64,000 bases of DNA from Planctomycetales bacterium (GTDB lineage: Bacteria; Planctomycetota; Planctomycetia; Isosphaerales; Isosphaeraceae), in the NCBI GenBank assembly GCA_027452145.1, contig DAIDHB010000556.1, positions 124,001-188,000 on the forward strand, read 5' to 3'. Of the stretch, positions 1 through 8,217 are shown piece by piece. Under the pieces are notes generated by a model. The model did not search any database, was not told the DNA's origin, and saw nothing but the letters and a program-made list of their open reading frames with translations. A program made the position numbers and the translations under genes. Each line of letters begins with the position of its first letter. Positions within the stretch are counted from its first letter, which is position 1.

Positions 1-371
1 CCTTCGGTTGCTCTCCGTCCCGCCTCGCGGCGACGCAGTTACCTTCGATCACGAGATGCCAGAACATCCCGACAGGGACTTGCACCCTGATGATTCGATG
101 CAATTCCAGTCGCACAAGGAGGCGGCTCCGTCCGCCGAACCCGTCCGACCCGTCCGCCGAACCCGCCCGCCCGGGTGCGAACCGGTCCCTTCCGCCCGGG
201 TCGGGGGGCGGACCCACCTCCTGGACAGGACCCTGGCGCGTGAGTGGCCTTGTCGAATAACGCGGGTCAGAGTACCTTGACGCTGGCGTGTTCTGGGGCG
301 CCCGGGCCGTCCCGCCTCAAGGATGAAGGCGGGCCTCGCGCGGGCCGGCCGGCCTGGTTTGGGAGGTCAGG
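1..371. other. Intergenic leader, no gene seen
   Basis: No open frame here has the codon character of the neighbouring genes. A 15-base direct repeat (cgtccgccgaacccg) lies at 129-143 and 151-165. A purine-rich ribosome-binding sequence (gggaggtcagg) sits directly before the rfbB start. No convincing promoter could be placed by eye. Confidence 0.5.
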
Positions 372-1409
372 ATGACAGGCAAGATCAAGCGGATCCTGGT
401 GACCGGGTGCTGCGGGTTCATCGGCGCCAACTTCGTGCGCCACGAGCTGGAAATTGACCCGGAGATCGAGATCACCAACCTCGACGCCCTGACCTACGCC
501 GGGAACCCTGATAACCTCGCCGACCTGGTCGAGCACCCCCGCTATCACTTCGTCCGCGGCGACATCGCCGACCGGCCGCTGGTGACGCGGCTGATCGCCG
601 AGGGGGGATTTGACGCCGTCGTCAACTTCGCCGCCGAGAGCCATGTCGATCGCTCGATCGACGACGCCACGCCGTTTTTGCGGACGAATGTCGTGGGCAC
701 GCAGTGCTTGCTCGACGCGGCGCGCGCGGCGAAGGTCGGGCGGTATGTCCAGGTCTCGACGGATGAGGTCTACGGCACCCTCGCGCCCGATGACCCACCC
801 TTCCGCGAGGACACGCCGCTCGCGCCAAATAGCCCGTATGCCGCCAGCAAGGCTGGGGCCGACCTGCTGGTCCGCGCGGCGCACCACACCTTCGGCATGG
901 ACACGATCATCACCCGCTGCTCGAACAACTACGGCCCGTACCAGTTCCCCGAGAAGCTGATCCCGCTGTTCATCACCAACCTGCTGGCCGACGTGCCGGT
1001 GCCGGTATACGGCGACGGTCGGCAGGTCCGCGATTGGATCCACGTGCTGGACCACTGCCGCGGGATCGACGCGGCCCTGCGGCGCGGGCGGGCGGGCGAG
1101 ACCTACAACTTCGGCGGCCGGTCCGAGCGGTTCAACATCGACGTGACCCACGCGCTGCTGAAGCTCTGCGGCAAGGGCGAGGAATTGATCCGCCACGTCA
1201 CCGACCGCCTGGGCCACGACCGGCGATATGCCGTCGATTGCTCGAAGTCCGAGGCCGAGCTGGGCTGGCAGCCGTCAATGGCGTTCGAACAGGGGCTGGC
1301 CGAGACCGTCGCGTGGTATCGCGCCAATGCCCGGTGGGTCGACCGCGTGCGCTCCGGCGCCTATCGCAACCCGGAGGTGTCCCCTTTCGTCCTGCGGCAC
1401 TCGGCGTGA
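372..1409 (+). CDS. rfbB: dTDP-glucose 4,6-dehydratase
   Basis: This enzyme converts dTDP-glucose to dTDP-4-keto-6-deoxyglucose, the first committed step to dTDP-rhamnose and other deoxysugars for surface polysaccharide, in the cytoplasm. The 345-residue length is usual for the family. Visible are the N-terminal Rossmann glycine motif (GCCGFIGANF), the family stretch NLDALTYAGNPDNL, AAESHVDRSI, the STDEVYG segment, and the catalytic YAASK. RCSNNYGPYQFPEKLIP and the VYGDGRQVRDWIHV segment are diagnostic of RfbB rather than other SDR epimerases. The ATG is preceded by a good ribosome-binding sequence. It is followed after 187 bases by a second nucleotide-sugar SDR gene on the same strand. No rfbA, rfbC or rfbD is seen nearby. 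Confidence 0.95.
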   Translation: MTGKIKRILVTGCCGFIGANFVRHELEIDPEIEITNLDALTYAGNPDNLADLVEHPRYHFVRGDIADRPLVTRLIAEGGFDAVVNFAAESHVDRSIDDATPFLRTNVVGTQCLLDAARAAKVGRYVQVSTDEVYGTLAPDDPPFREDTPLAPNSPYAASKAGADLLVRAAHHTFGMDTIITRCSNNYGPYQFPEKLIPLFITNLLADVPVPVYGDGRQVRDWIHVLDHCRGIDAALRRGRAGETYNFGGRSERFNIDVTHALLKLCGKGEELIRHVTDRLGHDRRYAVDCSKSEAELGWQPSMAFEQGLAETVAWYRANARWVDRVRSGAYRNPEVSPFVLRHSA

Positions 1410-1596
1410 GTCCGGGTGCGCGCCGCGACCGGCGGCGGGCGTCGGACCCTCCCGGGTCGACATGGCTTGACCCGTGACAGGATGACCGGGATGTTGGGCG
1501 CGTGTCTCATGACCCCGCCTCAGCTCCATCCCACAGCTTCGGATCCGACGGAGCACCAGGACGAAAACCAGCACCCGAGGAACAGGAAAAGGCGGC

Positions 1597-2565
1597 ATGC
1601 GAGCACTGGTGACCGGCGCGTCGGGCTTCGTGGGCGGGCACCTGTGCGAGCACCTCGTCGCCGAGGGGGACCAGGTGATGGGCCTCTCGGCGACCGGACG
1701 CTGGCCGTCGGATCTGGCCCACCTCGGGGAAACCGTCCGGATCGAACCGCTCGATCTGGTCGCGGCGGCCGAGGCCGCGCTGGCGGATCGGATCGGCCGC
1801 GAGCGGCCCGAGGTCATCTATCACCTGGCGGCGCAGTCAAACCCGCAGCAGAGCGTCGCCGACCCGCGCGGCACCTGGGCCGCGAACCTCGGCGGCACGC
1901 TCAACCTGCTCGAGGCGGTGAAGGCCTCGGGGCTGAAGCCGCGCGTGATCGTGGTGGGCACCGGGACCAGCTACGGCGACCCGGCGCCCGAGTTCATCCC
2001 GGTGCGCGAGAACTGCCCGCTGCGGCCGAACAACCCGTATGCCGCGAGCAAGGCGGCCGTCGACCTGCTGGGGATCCAGCACCATCTGGGCCATAAGACG
2101 GACGTCGTCATCGCGCGGCCGTTCAACCACGCCGGACCGCGGCAGTCGCCGCGCTATGTGCTGGCCGCGCTGGCGGCGCAGGTGGCCGCGGTCGAGGCGG
2201 GCCGGCAGGAGTGCGTCGAGGTCGGCAACCTCGACGTGACCCGGGATTTCACCGACGTGCGCGACGTCGTCCGCGGATATCGCCTGCTGGCCGCGCGGGG
2301 GAAGCCCGGCGAGATCTACAACCTCGGCAGCGGCCGGGGGACGCGGATCCTCAACGCGCTCGAGCGCCTGCGCTCGCTGGCGACACGGCCGATCCCGGTG
2401 CGGGTCGACCCGACGCGGGTCCGGCCGGTGGATCTGCCCTATTTGATCGCCGACCCGGGCAAGCTCCGCGCGGCCGTCGGCTGGGAGCCGGCGTATTCGA
2501 TCGAACAGACGCTGGCGGACATGCTCGAATCCTGCCGGGGGGCAAGGGCCGGCGACGCGACGTGA
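1597..2565 (+). CDS. NAD(P)-dependent SDR, GDP-6-deoxy-mannose reductase (Rmd)-like
   Basis: This is an extended short-chain dehydrogenase of 322 residues, likely to act on a nucleotide-4-keto-6-deoxysugar. Visible are the Rossmann motif TGASGFVGGH at the N-terminus, YHLAAQSNPQQS, and the catalytic YAASK in NNPYAASKAAVDLL. The segment ARPFNHAGPRQSPRYV, followed by RDFTDVRDVVRGY and RPVDLPYLIADPGKLR, resembles GDP-4-keto-6-deoxy-D-mannose reductases, which make GDP-D-rhamnose. A GDP-mannose 4,6-dehydratase is the closest alternative and shares much of the fold. The neighbouring dTDP-glucose dehydratase supports a deoxysugar role but not the exact substrate. The start is the first ATG of the frame and is followed at once by the cofactor motif. 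Confidence 0.8.
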   Translation: MRALVTGASGFVGGHLCEHLVAEGDQVMGLSATGRWPSDLAHLGETVRIEPLDLVAAAEAALADRIGRERPEVIYHLAAQSNPQQSVADPRGTWAANLGGTLNLLEAVKASGLKPRVIVVGTGTSYGDPAPEFIPVRENCPLRPNNPYAASKAAVDLLGIQHHLGHKTDVVIARPFNHAGPRQSPRYVLAALAAQVAAVEAGRQECVEVGNLDVTRDFTDVRDVVRGYRLLAARGKPGEIYNLGSGRGTRILNALERLRSLATRPIPVRVDPTRVRPVDLPYLIADPGKLRAAVGWEPAYSIEQTLADMLESCRGARAGDAT

Positions 2566-2578
2566 TAGCCGACGTGCT

Positions 2579-2820
2579 TCACGAGCCCAGCACGTCGTCG
2601 AGGATCGCGACCGGCAAGCCCGGAATGTGGCGAAAGACCGTGTCGTTCGTAAGAACCAGCGTACAGGCGCAGGAACCGGCTGTGGCTGCGTGAAGCGCGT
2701 CGGGCGTCCGAAGTCGACTGAGATGGGCGCGATGCCGCGCACCAACCCGGATGATGGGCAACTGAAGATCTGAGCATCGGCGTAGACAGGTCCGGAGCCG
2801 GGCAGGATCAACGATCCCAT
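2579..2820 (-). pseudogene. Remnant of a VapC-type PIN-domain toxin, internally deleted and frameshifted
   Basis: Read from 2820, the frame opens with MGSLILPGSGPVYADAQIF, a normal PIN-toxin start with the first acidic residue. The matching C-terminal part (LRTPDALHAAT, then LVLTNDTVFRHI and LPVAILDDV) is in a different frame and ends at 2579. Only about 240 bases separate start and stop, against about 400 for an intact VapC. Roughly the middle third, with the central acidic residue, is therefore gone and the halves are out of frame. The ATG overlaps the end of the antitoxin remnant, as in normal vapBC operons. No functional nuclease is expected. The frame break lies near 2760-2775. Confidence 0.75.
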
Positions 2821-3041
2821 GCGTCCCTCTCCTCCTGAAACCGCCGCTCGACCTCATCCCAGGTGGGCGCGCTGCGCGGGCCGGGAGGCAGGGCGTCCAG
2901 AAACTCCAGTACGGAGCGAGTCGGTGGCGCTGGGGCACGAGGAACCAGGAAGACATCGACCTCCTGACCTTCGAGCAATCCGGGTGCGGTGATCTCGATC
3001 TTGCTACCCGGCTGGACCCGGGCCGTGAGATGCAGGGCCGT
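2808..3041 (-). pseudogene. Remnant of a VapB-type antitoxin without a usable start codon
   Basis: The minus strand encodes LHLTARVQPGSKIEITAPG, then LLEGQEVDVFLV and a C-terminal helix (PTWDEVERRFQEERDAWDR). This fits a small AbrB/VapB-like antitoxin with its toxin-binding tail. The stop at 2808-2810 overlaps the toxin ATG, the usual translational coupling. Upstream in frame there is a TGA at 3102-3104 and then no ATG, GTG or TTG before the conserved part. The codon where a start would be expected (3039-3041) is ACG, one base from ATG, and a CTG follows two codons later. I infer that the start was lost and the pair is dead. A CTG start cannot be excluded. Confidence 0.6.
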
Positions 3042-3348
3042 TCGCGCTAGCCATCGCCTCGCGCCCCCCGCCGATGCCCGACGCGACGATGTCCTGCATC
3101 GTCACACCGCGGCCGAAAAGCATCGCTGTGATTGTTATCCGTTACGATCATGGCACCCTGGGTATTGATCTTCTCCGCACAATTGCATGCGTCGCCACAA
3201 CACAACCGACCGTTAGGCATCGGGAATGCACAGATTTCTGGATCCGACCCCTCGCCAGCCGGAGGAGCCGCGCGGTAGATTGATTGATGGGTAGTGCGAA
3301 AAAGGGTCTCTCGCGTGAAAGATTGGGTGGTGCGGAGGCAATATCTCG
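3042..3348. other. Intergenic, possible further gene debris
   Basis: No complete gene is seen. A short minus-strand frame (ATG at 3122-3120, stop near 3006) encodes MLFGRGVTMQDIVASGIGGG and runs through the antitoxin remnant in another frame. It reads like coding sequence, but I do not recognise it. The stretch is AT-richer than its surroundings around 3125-3300 and should hold the promoter of the ECF gene starting at 3349. Confidence 0.35.
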
Positions 3349-3954
3349 ATGGCGGGATCGTCCGGCGGGGCGCAGGCGACGCACCCGAGCCTCCTGATCC
3401 GCATCCGCGATCCGCGGGATCAGGAGGCGTGGGAGGCGTTCGTCGAGACCTATCTGCCGATGATTTATCGGTATGCGCGGCGCAGCGGCCTCCAGGACGC
3501 CGACGCTGCGGATGTGAGCCAGGAGGTGCTGTCGGAGGTATCGCGGTGCATCCGGGGGTTCGACTATCGGCCGGAGCGGGGCCGGTTCCGCGACTGGCTG
3601 GGGCTGGTGGTGCGGCGTCGGGTGGCGAGGTTCCTCAGGCAGCGGGGCCGGGCCGAGGTCGGTGAGTGCCCCGAGGCGGCCGAGGCGTGCGCCGCGGACG
3701 CCGGGTGGACGGAGGAGTTCAACGCCCGGATCCTGGCGGCGGCCCTGGAGCGGATCCGGCCGCATTTCGAGCCGGACACCTGGCGGGCCTTCGAGCGTGT
3801 CTGGCTGGACGGCCGGCGGGCCGGCGAGGTGGCCGAGGAGCTGAAACGACCGATCGAGGCGATCTACACCGCCAAGTCGCGGGTGCTCCGGCGGCTCGAG
3901 GAAGAGGTGCGCCTTTTGGCCGAGGACGTGCCGCAGTTGCTGCCGCGGGGTTGA
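3349..3954 (+). CDS. ECF-type RNA polymerase sigma factor (kinase-linked)
   Basis: This 201-residue protein has the two-domain ECF layout. Region 2 (about residues 25-95) contains DQEAWEAFVETYLPMIYRYA and the DVSQEVLSEV core-binding helix. Region 4 (about 130-190) contains WRAFERVWLDGRRAGEVAEEL and a helix-turn-helix ending in IYTAKSRVLRRLEEE. It should direct RNA polymerase to a small set of promoters. The gene is followed after 160 bases by a membrane Ser/Thr kinase with an N-terminal zinc motif, a sigma-kinase pairing known in planctomycetes. No separate anti-sigma gene is present, so the kinase is the natural partner. The start has no strong ribosome-binding sequence, and a few codons either way are possible. 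Confidence 0.9.
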   Translation: MAGSSGGAQATHPSLLIRIRDPRDQEAWEAFVETYLPMIYRYARRSGLQDADAADVSQEVLSEVSRCIRGFDYRPERGRFRDWLGLVVRRRVARFLRQRGRAEVGECPEAAEACAADAGWTEEFNARILAAALERIRPHFEPDTWRAFERVWLDGRRAGEVAEELKRPIEAIYTAKSRVLRRLEEEVRLLAEDVPQLLPRG

Positions 3955-3978
3955 GCGCCTGGCCCGGGAGGGTCCTGA

Positions 3979-4003
3979 TCGGGAGGGCGAACCTCCCGGC
4001 GAG
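3979..4003 (+). repeat. Short GC-rich repeat in the sigma-kinase gap (copy 1)
   Basis: This 25-base unit matches the reverse complement of 49637-49661 at 24 of 25 positions. Both copies lie between an ECF sigma gene and its downstream kinase gene. A related inverted pair occurs at 39433-39480. The unit contains gggagg and cctccc arms that could form a small hairpin. Confidence 0.7.
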
Positions 4004-4114
4004 TCCGGATATGGGGTGACCATCGCGTCATCCCGGCTCGGCAGGAGCCTCGACCACCCTCTTCTGGGACCGGCTCGGGGCGCCCAACCTCGACCACCCT
4101 CGGCGGGGGACCCG

Positions 4115-7100
4115 ATGAAAAAGTGCCCATCGAACGAGGAACTGGTCGAGCTGCTCGGCGCGGCGCTGAGGCCGGGCCGGATGGCGGAGGTCCGCGAGCA
4201 CGTCTCGGGATGCGATCGCTGCCAGGACCAGCTCGACCGGCTGACCGACAGCGACACGCTGGAGGAATGGCGCTCCTCGGCGCGGCCGGCGGCCGTCGCG
4301 CCCGATCCCGTCGCCAACGAGCCCGCGCTGGCGCACCTGATCGAGACCCTGAAGGCGGCGCCGCCCGCACCCGCTCGGGAACCCGCGGCGACGGCCAGAG
4401 ACCGGGACGACGGGAGTCTCGACACCGAGAACGATCCCGATTCGCCGGCCGCCGGCTCCGTCGCGGTCGACTGGCGGACCGTGCTCGACCCGCCCGAGCG
4501 GCCCGGCGACCTGGGGACGCTGGGATCCTACCTCGTCGAGGCCGAGCTGGGACGCGGCGGCATGGGAATTGTGCTGCGCGCGTTCGACCCGGCGCTGGGG
4601 CGCCGGGTGGCGATCAAGATCCTGCGCCCCGACCTGGCGAACCCCCGCGCACGGAAGCGATTGGTGCGCGAGGCGCGCGCCGCCGCGATGTTCCGCCACG
4701 ATCACCTGATCGCCGTGTATGCCGTGGTCGACCCGCCCGAGGGGCTGCCCTACCTGGTGATGGAGTACCTCGCCGGCCCGACGCTCGGCCGCCTGATCGA
4801 GCCCGGCGCCGGCATGGACTTCCGCCGCGCCGCCGAGCTCGTCGCGCAGGCGAGCGACGGCCTGGCCGCGGCGCACGACGCGGGGCTGGTCCATCGCGAC
4901 ATCAAGCCCGACAACATCATGATCGACCCGGCCACCGGCCGGGCCAAGCTGATGGACTTCGGCCTGGCTCGCGATGAATCGGGCGGCGAGAACCTGACTC
5001 GCGAGGACGTGCTCGCCGGCACACCCACGCACATGAGCCCCGAGCAGGCGCGCGGCCTGCCCCCCGACCGGCGGAGCGACGTGTACAGCCTGGGCGTCAC
5101 GCTGTACGAGTGCCTCACCGGCGAGGTGCCGTTCCGCGGCGCGCCGCACATGGTGATCCGCCAGGTCTGTGAGGACGAGCCCCGGCCTCCGCGACGGCTG
5201 AACGACCGCATCCCGCGCGACCTGGACACAATCTGCCAGAAGGCGATGGCCAGGGAGCCCTCCGCTCGCTACGCGACGGCCCGCGACCTGGGCGACGACC
5301 TGAGGCGCTGGCTCGGCGGCGAGCCGATCCGCGCGCGGCCGCCGGGCCCGATCGGCCGACTAACCCGCTGGTGCCGCCGCAACGCCCGGCTGGCGGCCAC
5401 CGCCGCGGCCGCCTTCGGCCTGCTCGCGCTGCTGGCGGTCGTGTCAACCATCGCCGCCGTCCGGATCGCCCACGAGCAGAGGCAAACGCTCAGGGAGCGC
5501 CAGGCCGCCCGCGCTCACTACGGGCTGGCACTCGAATCGCTCAACTCCCTGGTCCTCGACGTGAACCAGAAGCTGGGCAACCGGCCCGGCACCCTGCAAC
5601 TGAAGCGCGATATCCTCGAGACGGCCCGCGCCGGGCTGGAAAAGATCGCAAACAGCAACGAGGCCGAGGGCACGGTCGACCGCGGCGCCGTCGTCGCGTA
5701 CGACCAGCTCGGCGACGTCCTCTACGGTCTGGGCCGCACCCCCGAGGCGTTTCGCGCGTATGAGCGCGCCCGCGACCTGGCCAGCGTGCTGGCAGCGGCC
5801 GAGCCGGGCTCGATCCGGGCCCAGCGCGACCTGGCCCGCTCGCACGACAAGCTCGGCGACCTCTCGCGGTTCAACAACGACATCCCCGCCGCCGAGGCGA
5901 GCTTTCGCCGCGGCATCGCCATTCGCGAACAGCTCATCGCCCGGCATGGCGAGGACCCCGAGGCCCTGCGCGACATGGGCGTCTCCTTGAATAAGATCGG
6001 CCTGATCCACCTGCGCCGGGGCGAATATGACCAGGCGCTCAAGGCGTTCCACCAGTCGCTCGCGCTGGTCGAGCGCTATGCCTCGAACTATCCGTCGCCC
6101 ACCAAGGTCCTAACGGATTATGAATATACCTATCGTCAGATCGCGCAGGCATCGATCCTGTCCGACTGGAAGGCCGCGGTCGACTACAGCCGCAAGGCCC
6201 TCGAATCGGCCCGCGCGTTCGTGGCGGCCGAGCCCGACAACCTCTGGCTCCGCAAGAAGCTGGCGATCGACCTCGACCTGGTCGGCGGCGCGTTGATGCT
6301 CGAGGGCGACATGAGAGGCGCGGAGGCGCACTTCCTCGAGTCGCAGCAGGTCCGTCAGGCGGACCTGGCCGCCGAGCCCGGCGACGTCGAGAACCGCCGG
6401 AATGTCGGCGAGTCGCTCCAGATGCTCGGCAGCCTGGCACGCTATCGCCGCGACCTCGACGCGGCGGCGCGGTTCTACGGCGAATCCCTGGCGATCTACG
6501 AGGCCGTCACCGCCGGCGATCCCGGCTCGGCGCAGAAACAGGCTGATGTCCTGGAGAATGAGCGCTGGCTCGCCGACATCGCCGAACGGGGCGAGCAATT
6601 CGAGGAGGCCCATCGCCTGGTCGAGGACATCTGGCGGCGGCTCGACCGGCTGGAGCGCAACGGTCTGCTCGCACGGTCGTCGATCGACCAGTGGCGCACC
6701 TTCGCCGGCCCGCTGCGATCGCTCTACGGCGCCGCTGCGCGCGGGATGCGCTGGGACAAACTCTCGGCCGAGCCCCCTGCCCCGCCGCCCGATCTGCCGC
6801 ACGCGCTGCACGACTCGTGGCGCCTGCTACATGCGCTCGGCCTGGCGCGGCGCGGCCATCACGCGCCGGCCGCGGCGATCGCACTCGACGTCCGCGGCCG
6901 CCATCTCGACGACGTCGTCACGTTGCGCCTGGTCGCCCGCGTGCTCGGCCGCTGCGCCGAGGCCGTCTCCGCGAGCAAGCCCGACGCGGCGCTCTCGCCC
7001 GACGACCGCCGGGTCCTCCGGTCATACCTCGACCCGGCCGCCGGCGCGGTGCGCCAGGTGCTTCGCCTCGCGCCCGACAAGGCCCTCGAGGTCTTCGGCG

Positions 7101-7192
7101 ACCCGGACCTCGCGATCCTCCTCCGCCGCGGCGAGCTCGAGGCCGTCGCCCGCGAGCTGAGTCGGGGGACCGGGGCCGACGGCCGGACATGA
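4115..7192 (+). CDS. Membrane Ser/Thr protein kinase with N-terminal anti-sigma-like zinc motif and C-terminal TPR-like repeats
   Basis: This 1025-residue protein probably senses envelope or cell state and phosphorylates partners, perhaps including the adjacent sigma factor (inference). Residues 1-45 form a zf-HC2-like motif with H29, C33 and C36 (EHVSGCDRC), typical of zinc anti-sigma factors. The kinase spans about 138-400: glycine loop ELGRGGMG, lysine K168 in VAIK, catalytic HRDIKPDN (D262), DFG at 281-283 and GTPTHMSPEQ. A membrane helix follows at about 426-450, then roughly 500 residues of helical TPR-like repeats. I place the start at the ATG at 4115 because the zinc motif begins there; the frame is open further upstream. 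The catalytic residues look intact. Confidence 0.9.
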   Translation: MKKCPSNEELVELLGAALRPGRMAEVREHVSGCDRCQDQLDRLTDSDTLEEWRSSARPAAVAPDPVANEPALAHLIETLKAAPPAPAREPAATARDRDDGSLDTENDPDSPAAGSVAVDWRTVLDPPERPGDLGTLGSYLVEAELGRGGMGIVLRAFDPALGRRVAIKILRPDLANPRARKRLVREARAAAMFRHDHLIAVYAVVDPPEGLPYLVMEYLAGPTLGRLIEPGAGMDFRRAAELVAQASDGLAAAHDAGLVHRDIKPDNIMIDPATGRAKLMDFGLARDESGGENLTREDVLAGTPTHMSPEQARGLPPDRRSDVYSLGVTLYECLTGEVPFRGAPHMVIRQVCEDEPRPPRRLNDRIPRDLDTICQKAMAREPSARYATARDLGDDLRRWLGGEPIRARPPGPIGRLTRWCRRNARLAATAAAAFGLLALLAVVSTIAAVRIAHEQRQTLRERQAARAHYGLALESLNSLVLDVNQKLGNRPGTLQLKRDILETARAGLEKIANSNEAEGTVDRGAVVAYDQLGDVLYGLGRTPEAFRAYERARDLASVLAAAEPGSIRAQRDLARSHDKLGDLSRFNNDIPAAEASFRRGIAIREQLIARHGEDPEALRDMGVSLNKIGLIHLRRGEYDQALKAFHQSLALVERYASNYPSPTKVLTDYEYTYRQIAQASILSDWKAAVDYSRKALESARAFVAAEPDNLWLRKKLAIDLDLVGGALMLEGDMRGAEAHFLESQQVRQADLAAEPGDVENRRNVGESLQMLGSLARYRRDLDAAARFYGESLAIYEAVTAGDPGSAQKQADVLENERWLADIAERGEQFEEAHRLVEDIWRRLDRLERNGLLARSSIDQWRTFAGPLRSLYGAAARGMRWDKLSAEPPAPPPDLPHALHDSWRLLHALGLARRGHHAPAAAIALDVRGRHLDDVVTLRLVARVLGRCAEAVSASKPDAALSPDDRRVLRSYLDPAAGAVRQVLRLAPDKALEVFGDPDLAILLRRGELEAVARELSRGTGADGRT

Positions 7193-7243
7193 CGATCGAT
7201 CGGCATGGCCCGCCTCGCGTGGACCCCATCGGGCGGCCGATGA

Positions 7244-7249
7244 TAAGAT
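7244..7249 (+). promoter_or_regulatory. Possible -10 element (taagat) before a Uma2 gene
   Basis: The hexamer taagat lies exactly 75 bases before the ATG at 7325. The paralogous Uma2 gene at 38592 has the same hexamer at exactly the same distance (38511-38516). A 5-bp hairpin (ggggg, cat, ccccc) follows at 7250-7262. No clear -35 box is visible, so the assignment rests on the shared position. Confidence 0.4.
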
Positions 7250-7324
7250 GGGGGCATCCCCCGAGCGCGCAAGCCGGCCGAACGGCCCGGGTTCTCCCTG
7301 TGTGTGTTTCGCGGAGTCCCCCTC

Positions 7325-8167
7325 ATGTCCACGGTCGCCCCGACGTCGGCCGAAATCGTCTACCCGGAGTCCGACGACGAACCCATGGGCGAGACCCCGA
7401 TCCACCGCGACCAGATCGCGCACGCCATCGAGATGCTGCGCGACTACTACACCGCGGACGAAAATGTGTACATCAGCGGCAACATGATGATGTACTTCGA
7501 GGATGGGAATCCGCGCCGGTGCGTCTCGCCGGATTTGTTCGTCACGCTGGGCATCCCTCGGCTTCCCGAACGCCGGGTCTACAAGACCTGGGTCGAGGGA
7601 AAGGGCCCGGACATGGTCGTCGAGATGCACTCGCGCGGCACCTGGCGGGCCTATATTGGTTGGAAGCTGGAACTCTATCGGGACGTACTGAAGGTCCCCG
7701 AGTACTTCCTGCTCGACCCGCTGGAGGAGCGGCCGGGCGTGAAGGCGCTGCGCGGTTTCCGGCTGGTCGACGGCAAATACGAGCCGATCCCCGAGATCGA
7801 CGGCCGGCTGCCCAGCGAGGTCCTCGGCCTGCACCTCGAGGCGGACGGCGAGCGGCTGCGGTTCTACGACCCCCGGCGCGGGATTTATCTCCGCTCGCCG
7901 GGCGAGGTGCGCGAGGCTCTCGCGCGAGAGGAGTCGGAGCGCCGATCGGCCGAGGCCCGCGCGGCGTGGGAGGCCGAGGCACGGGCAACGGCCGAGGCGC
8001 AGGCCAGGCAGGCCGAGGCGCAGGCCAGGCAGGCCGCCGAGGCCCGGGCCCAGGCTGAGATCCAGGCCCGACGCGAGGCCGAGGCCCGAGCCCAGGCCGA
8101 GGCCGAGACCGAGCGCCTTCGCCGCGAGATCGAGGAACTGCGCCGGCAGAAGCCGGCCGGCTCCTGA
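7325..8167 (+). CDS. Uma2 family (DUF820) restriction-endonuclease-fold protein with coiled-coil tail
   Basis: This 280-residue protein belongs to the Uma2 family, a PD-(D/E)XK-like fold common in cyanobacteria and planctomycetes whose biological role is unsettled. The core (about 1-195) contains [24 protein letters not shown], where the acidic SPD is a likely metal ligand, and [11 protein letters not shown] in place of the usual EV(L)S segment. The region from about residue 200 is an Ala/Glu/Arg-rich coiled coil (repeats of EARAQAEA type). It is paralogous to the gene at 38592, sharing [12 protein letters not shown], the [13 protein letters not shown] segment and the coiled-coil tail. The ATG at 7325 is preferred; an in-frame GTG at 7304 is the alternative. 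Confidence 0.85.
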   Translation: MSTVAPTSAEIVYPESDDEPMGETPIHRDQIAHAIEMLRDYYTADENVYISGNMMMYFEDGNPRRCVSPDLFVTLGIPRLPERRVYKTWVEGKGPDMVVEMHSRGTWRAYIGWKLELYRDVLKVPEYFLLDPLEERPGVKALRGFRLVDGKYEPIPEIDGRLPSEVLGLHLEADGERLRFYDPRRGIYLRSPGEVREALAREESERRSAEARAAWEAEARATAEAQARQAEAQARQAAEARAQAEIQARREAEARAQAEAETERLRREIEELRRQKPAGS

Positions 8168-8217
8168 GGCGGGCCGCGGGCATCCCCTCGGCACGACCAC
8201 CCGATGCATCGGCAGGC

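Noticed and set aside
267-1217. 316-codon minus-strand frame opposite rfbB
   Set aside because: Shadow of the GC-rich rfbB gene without a recognisable product.
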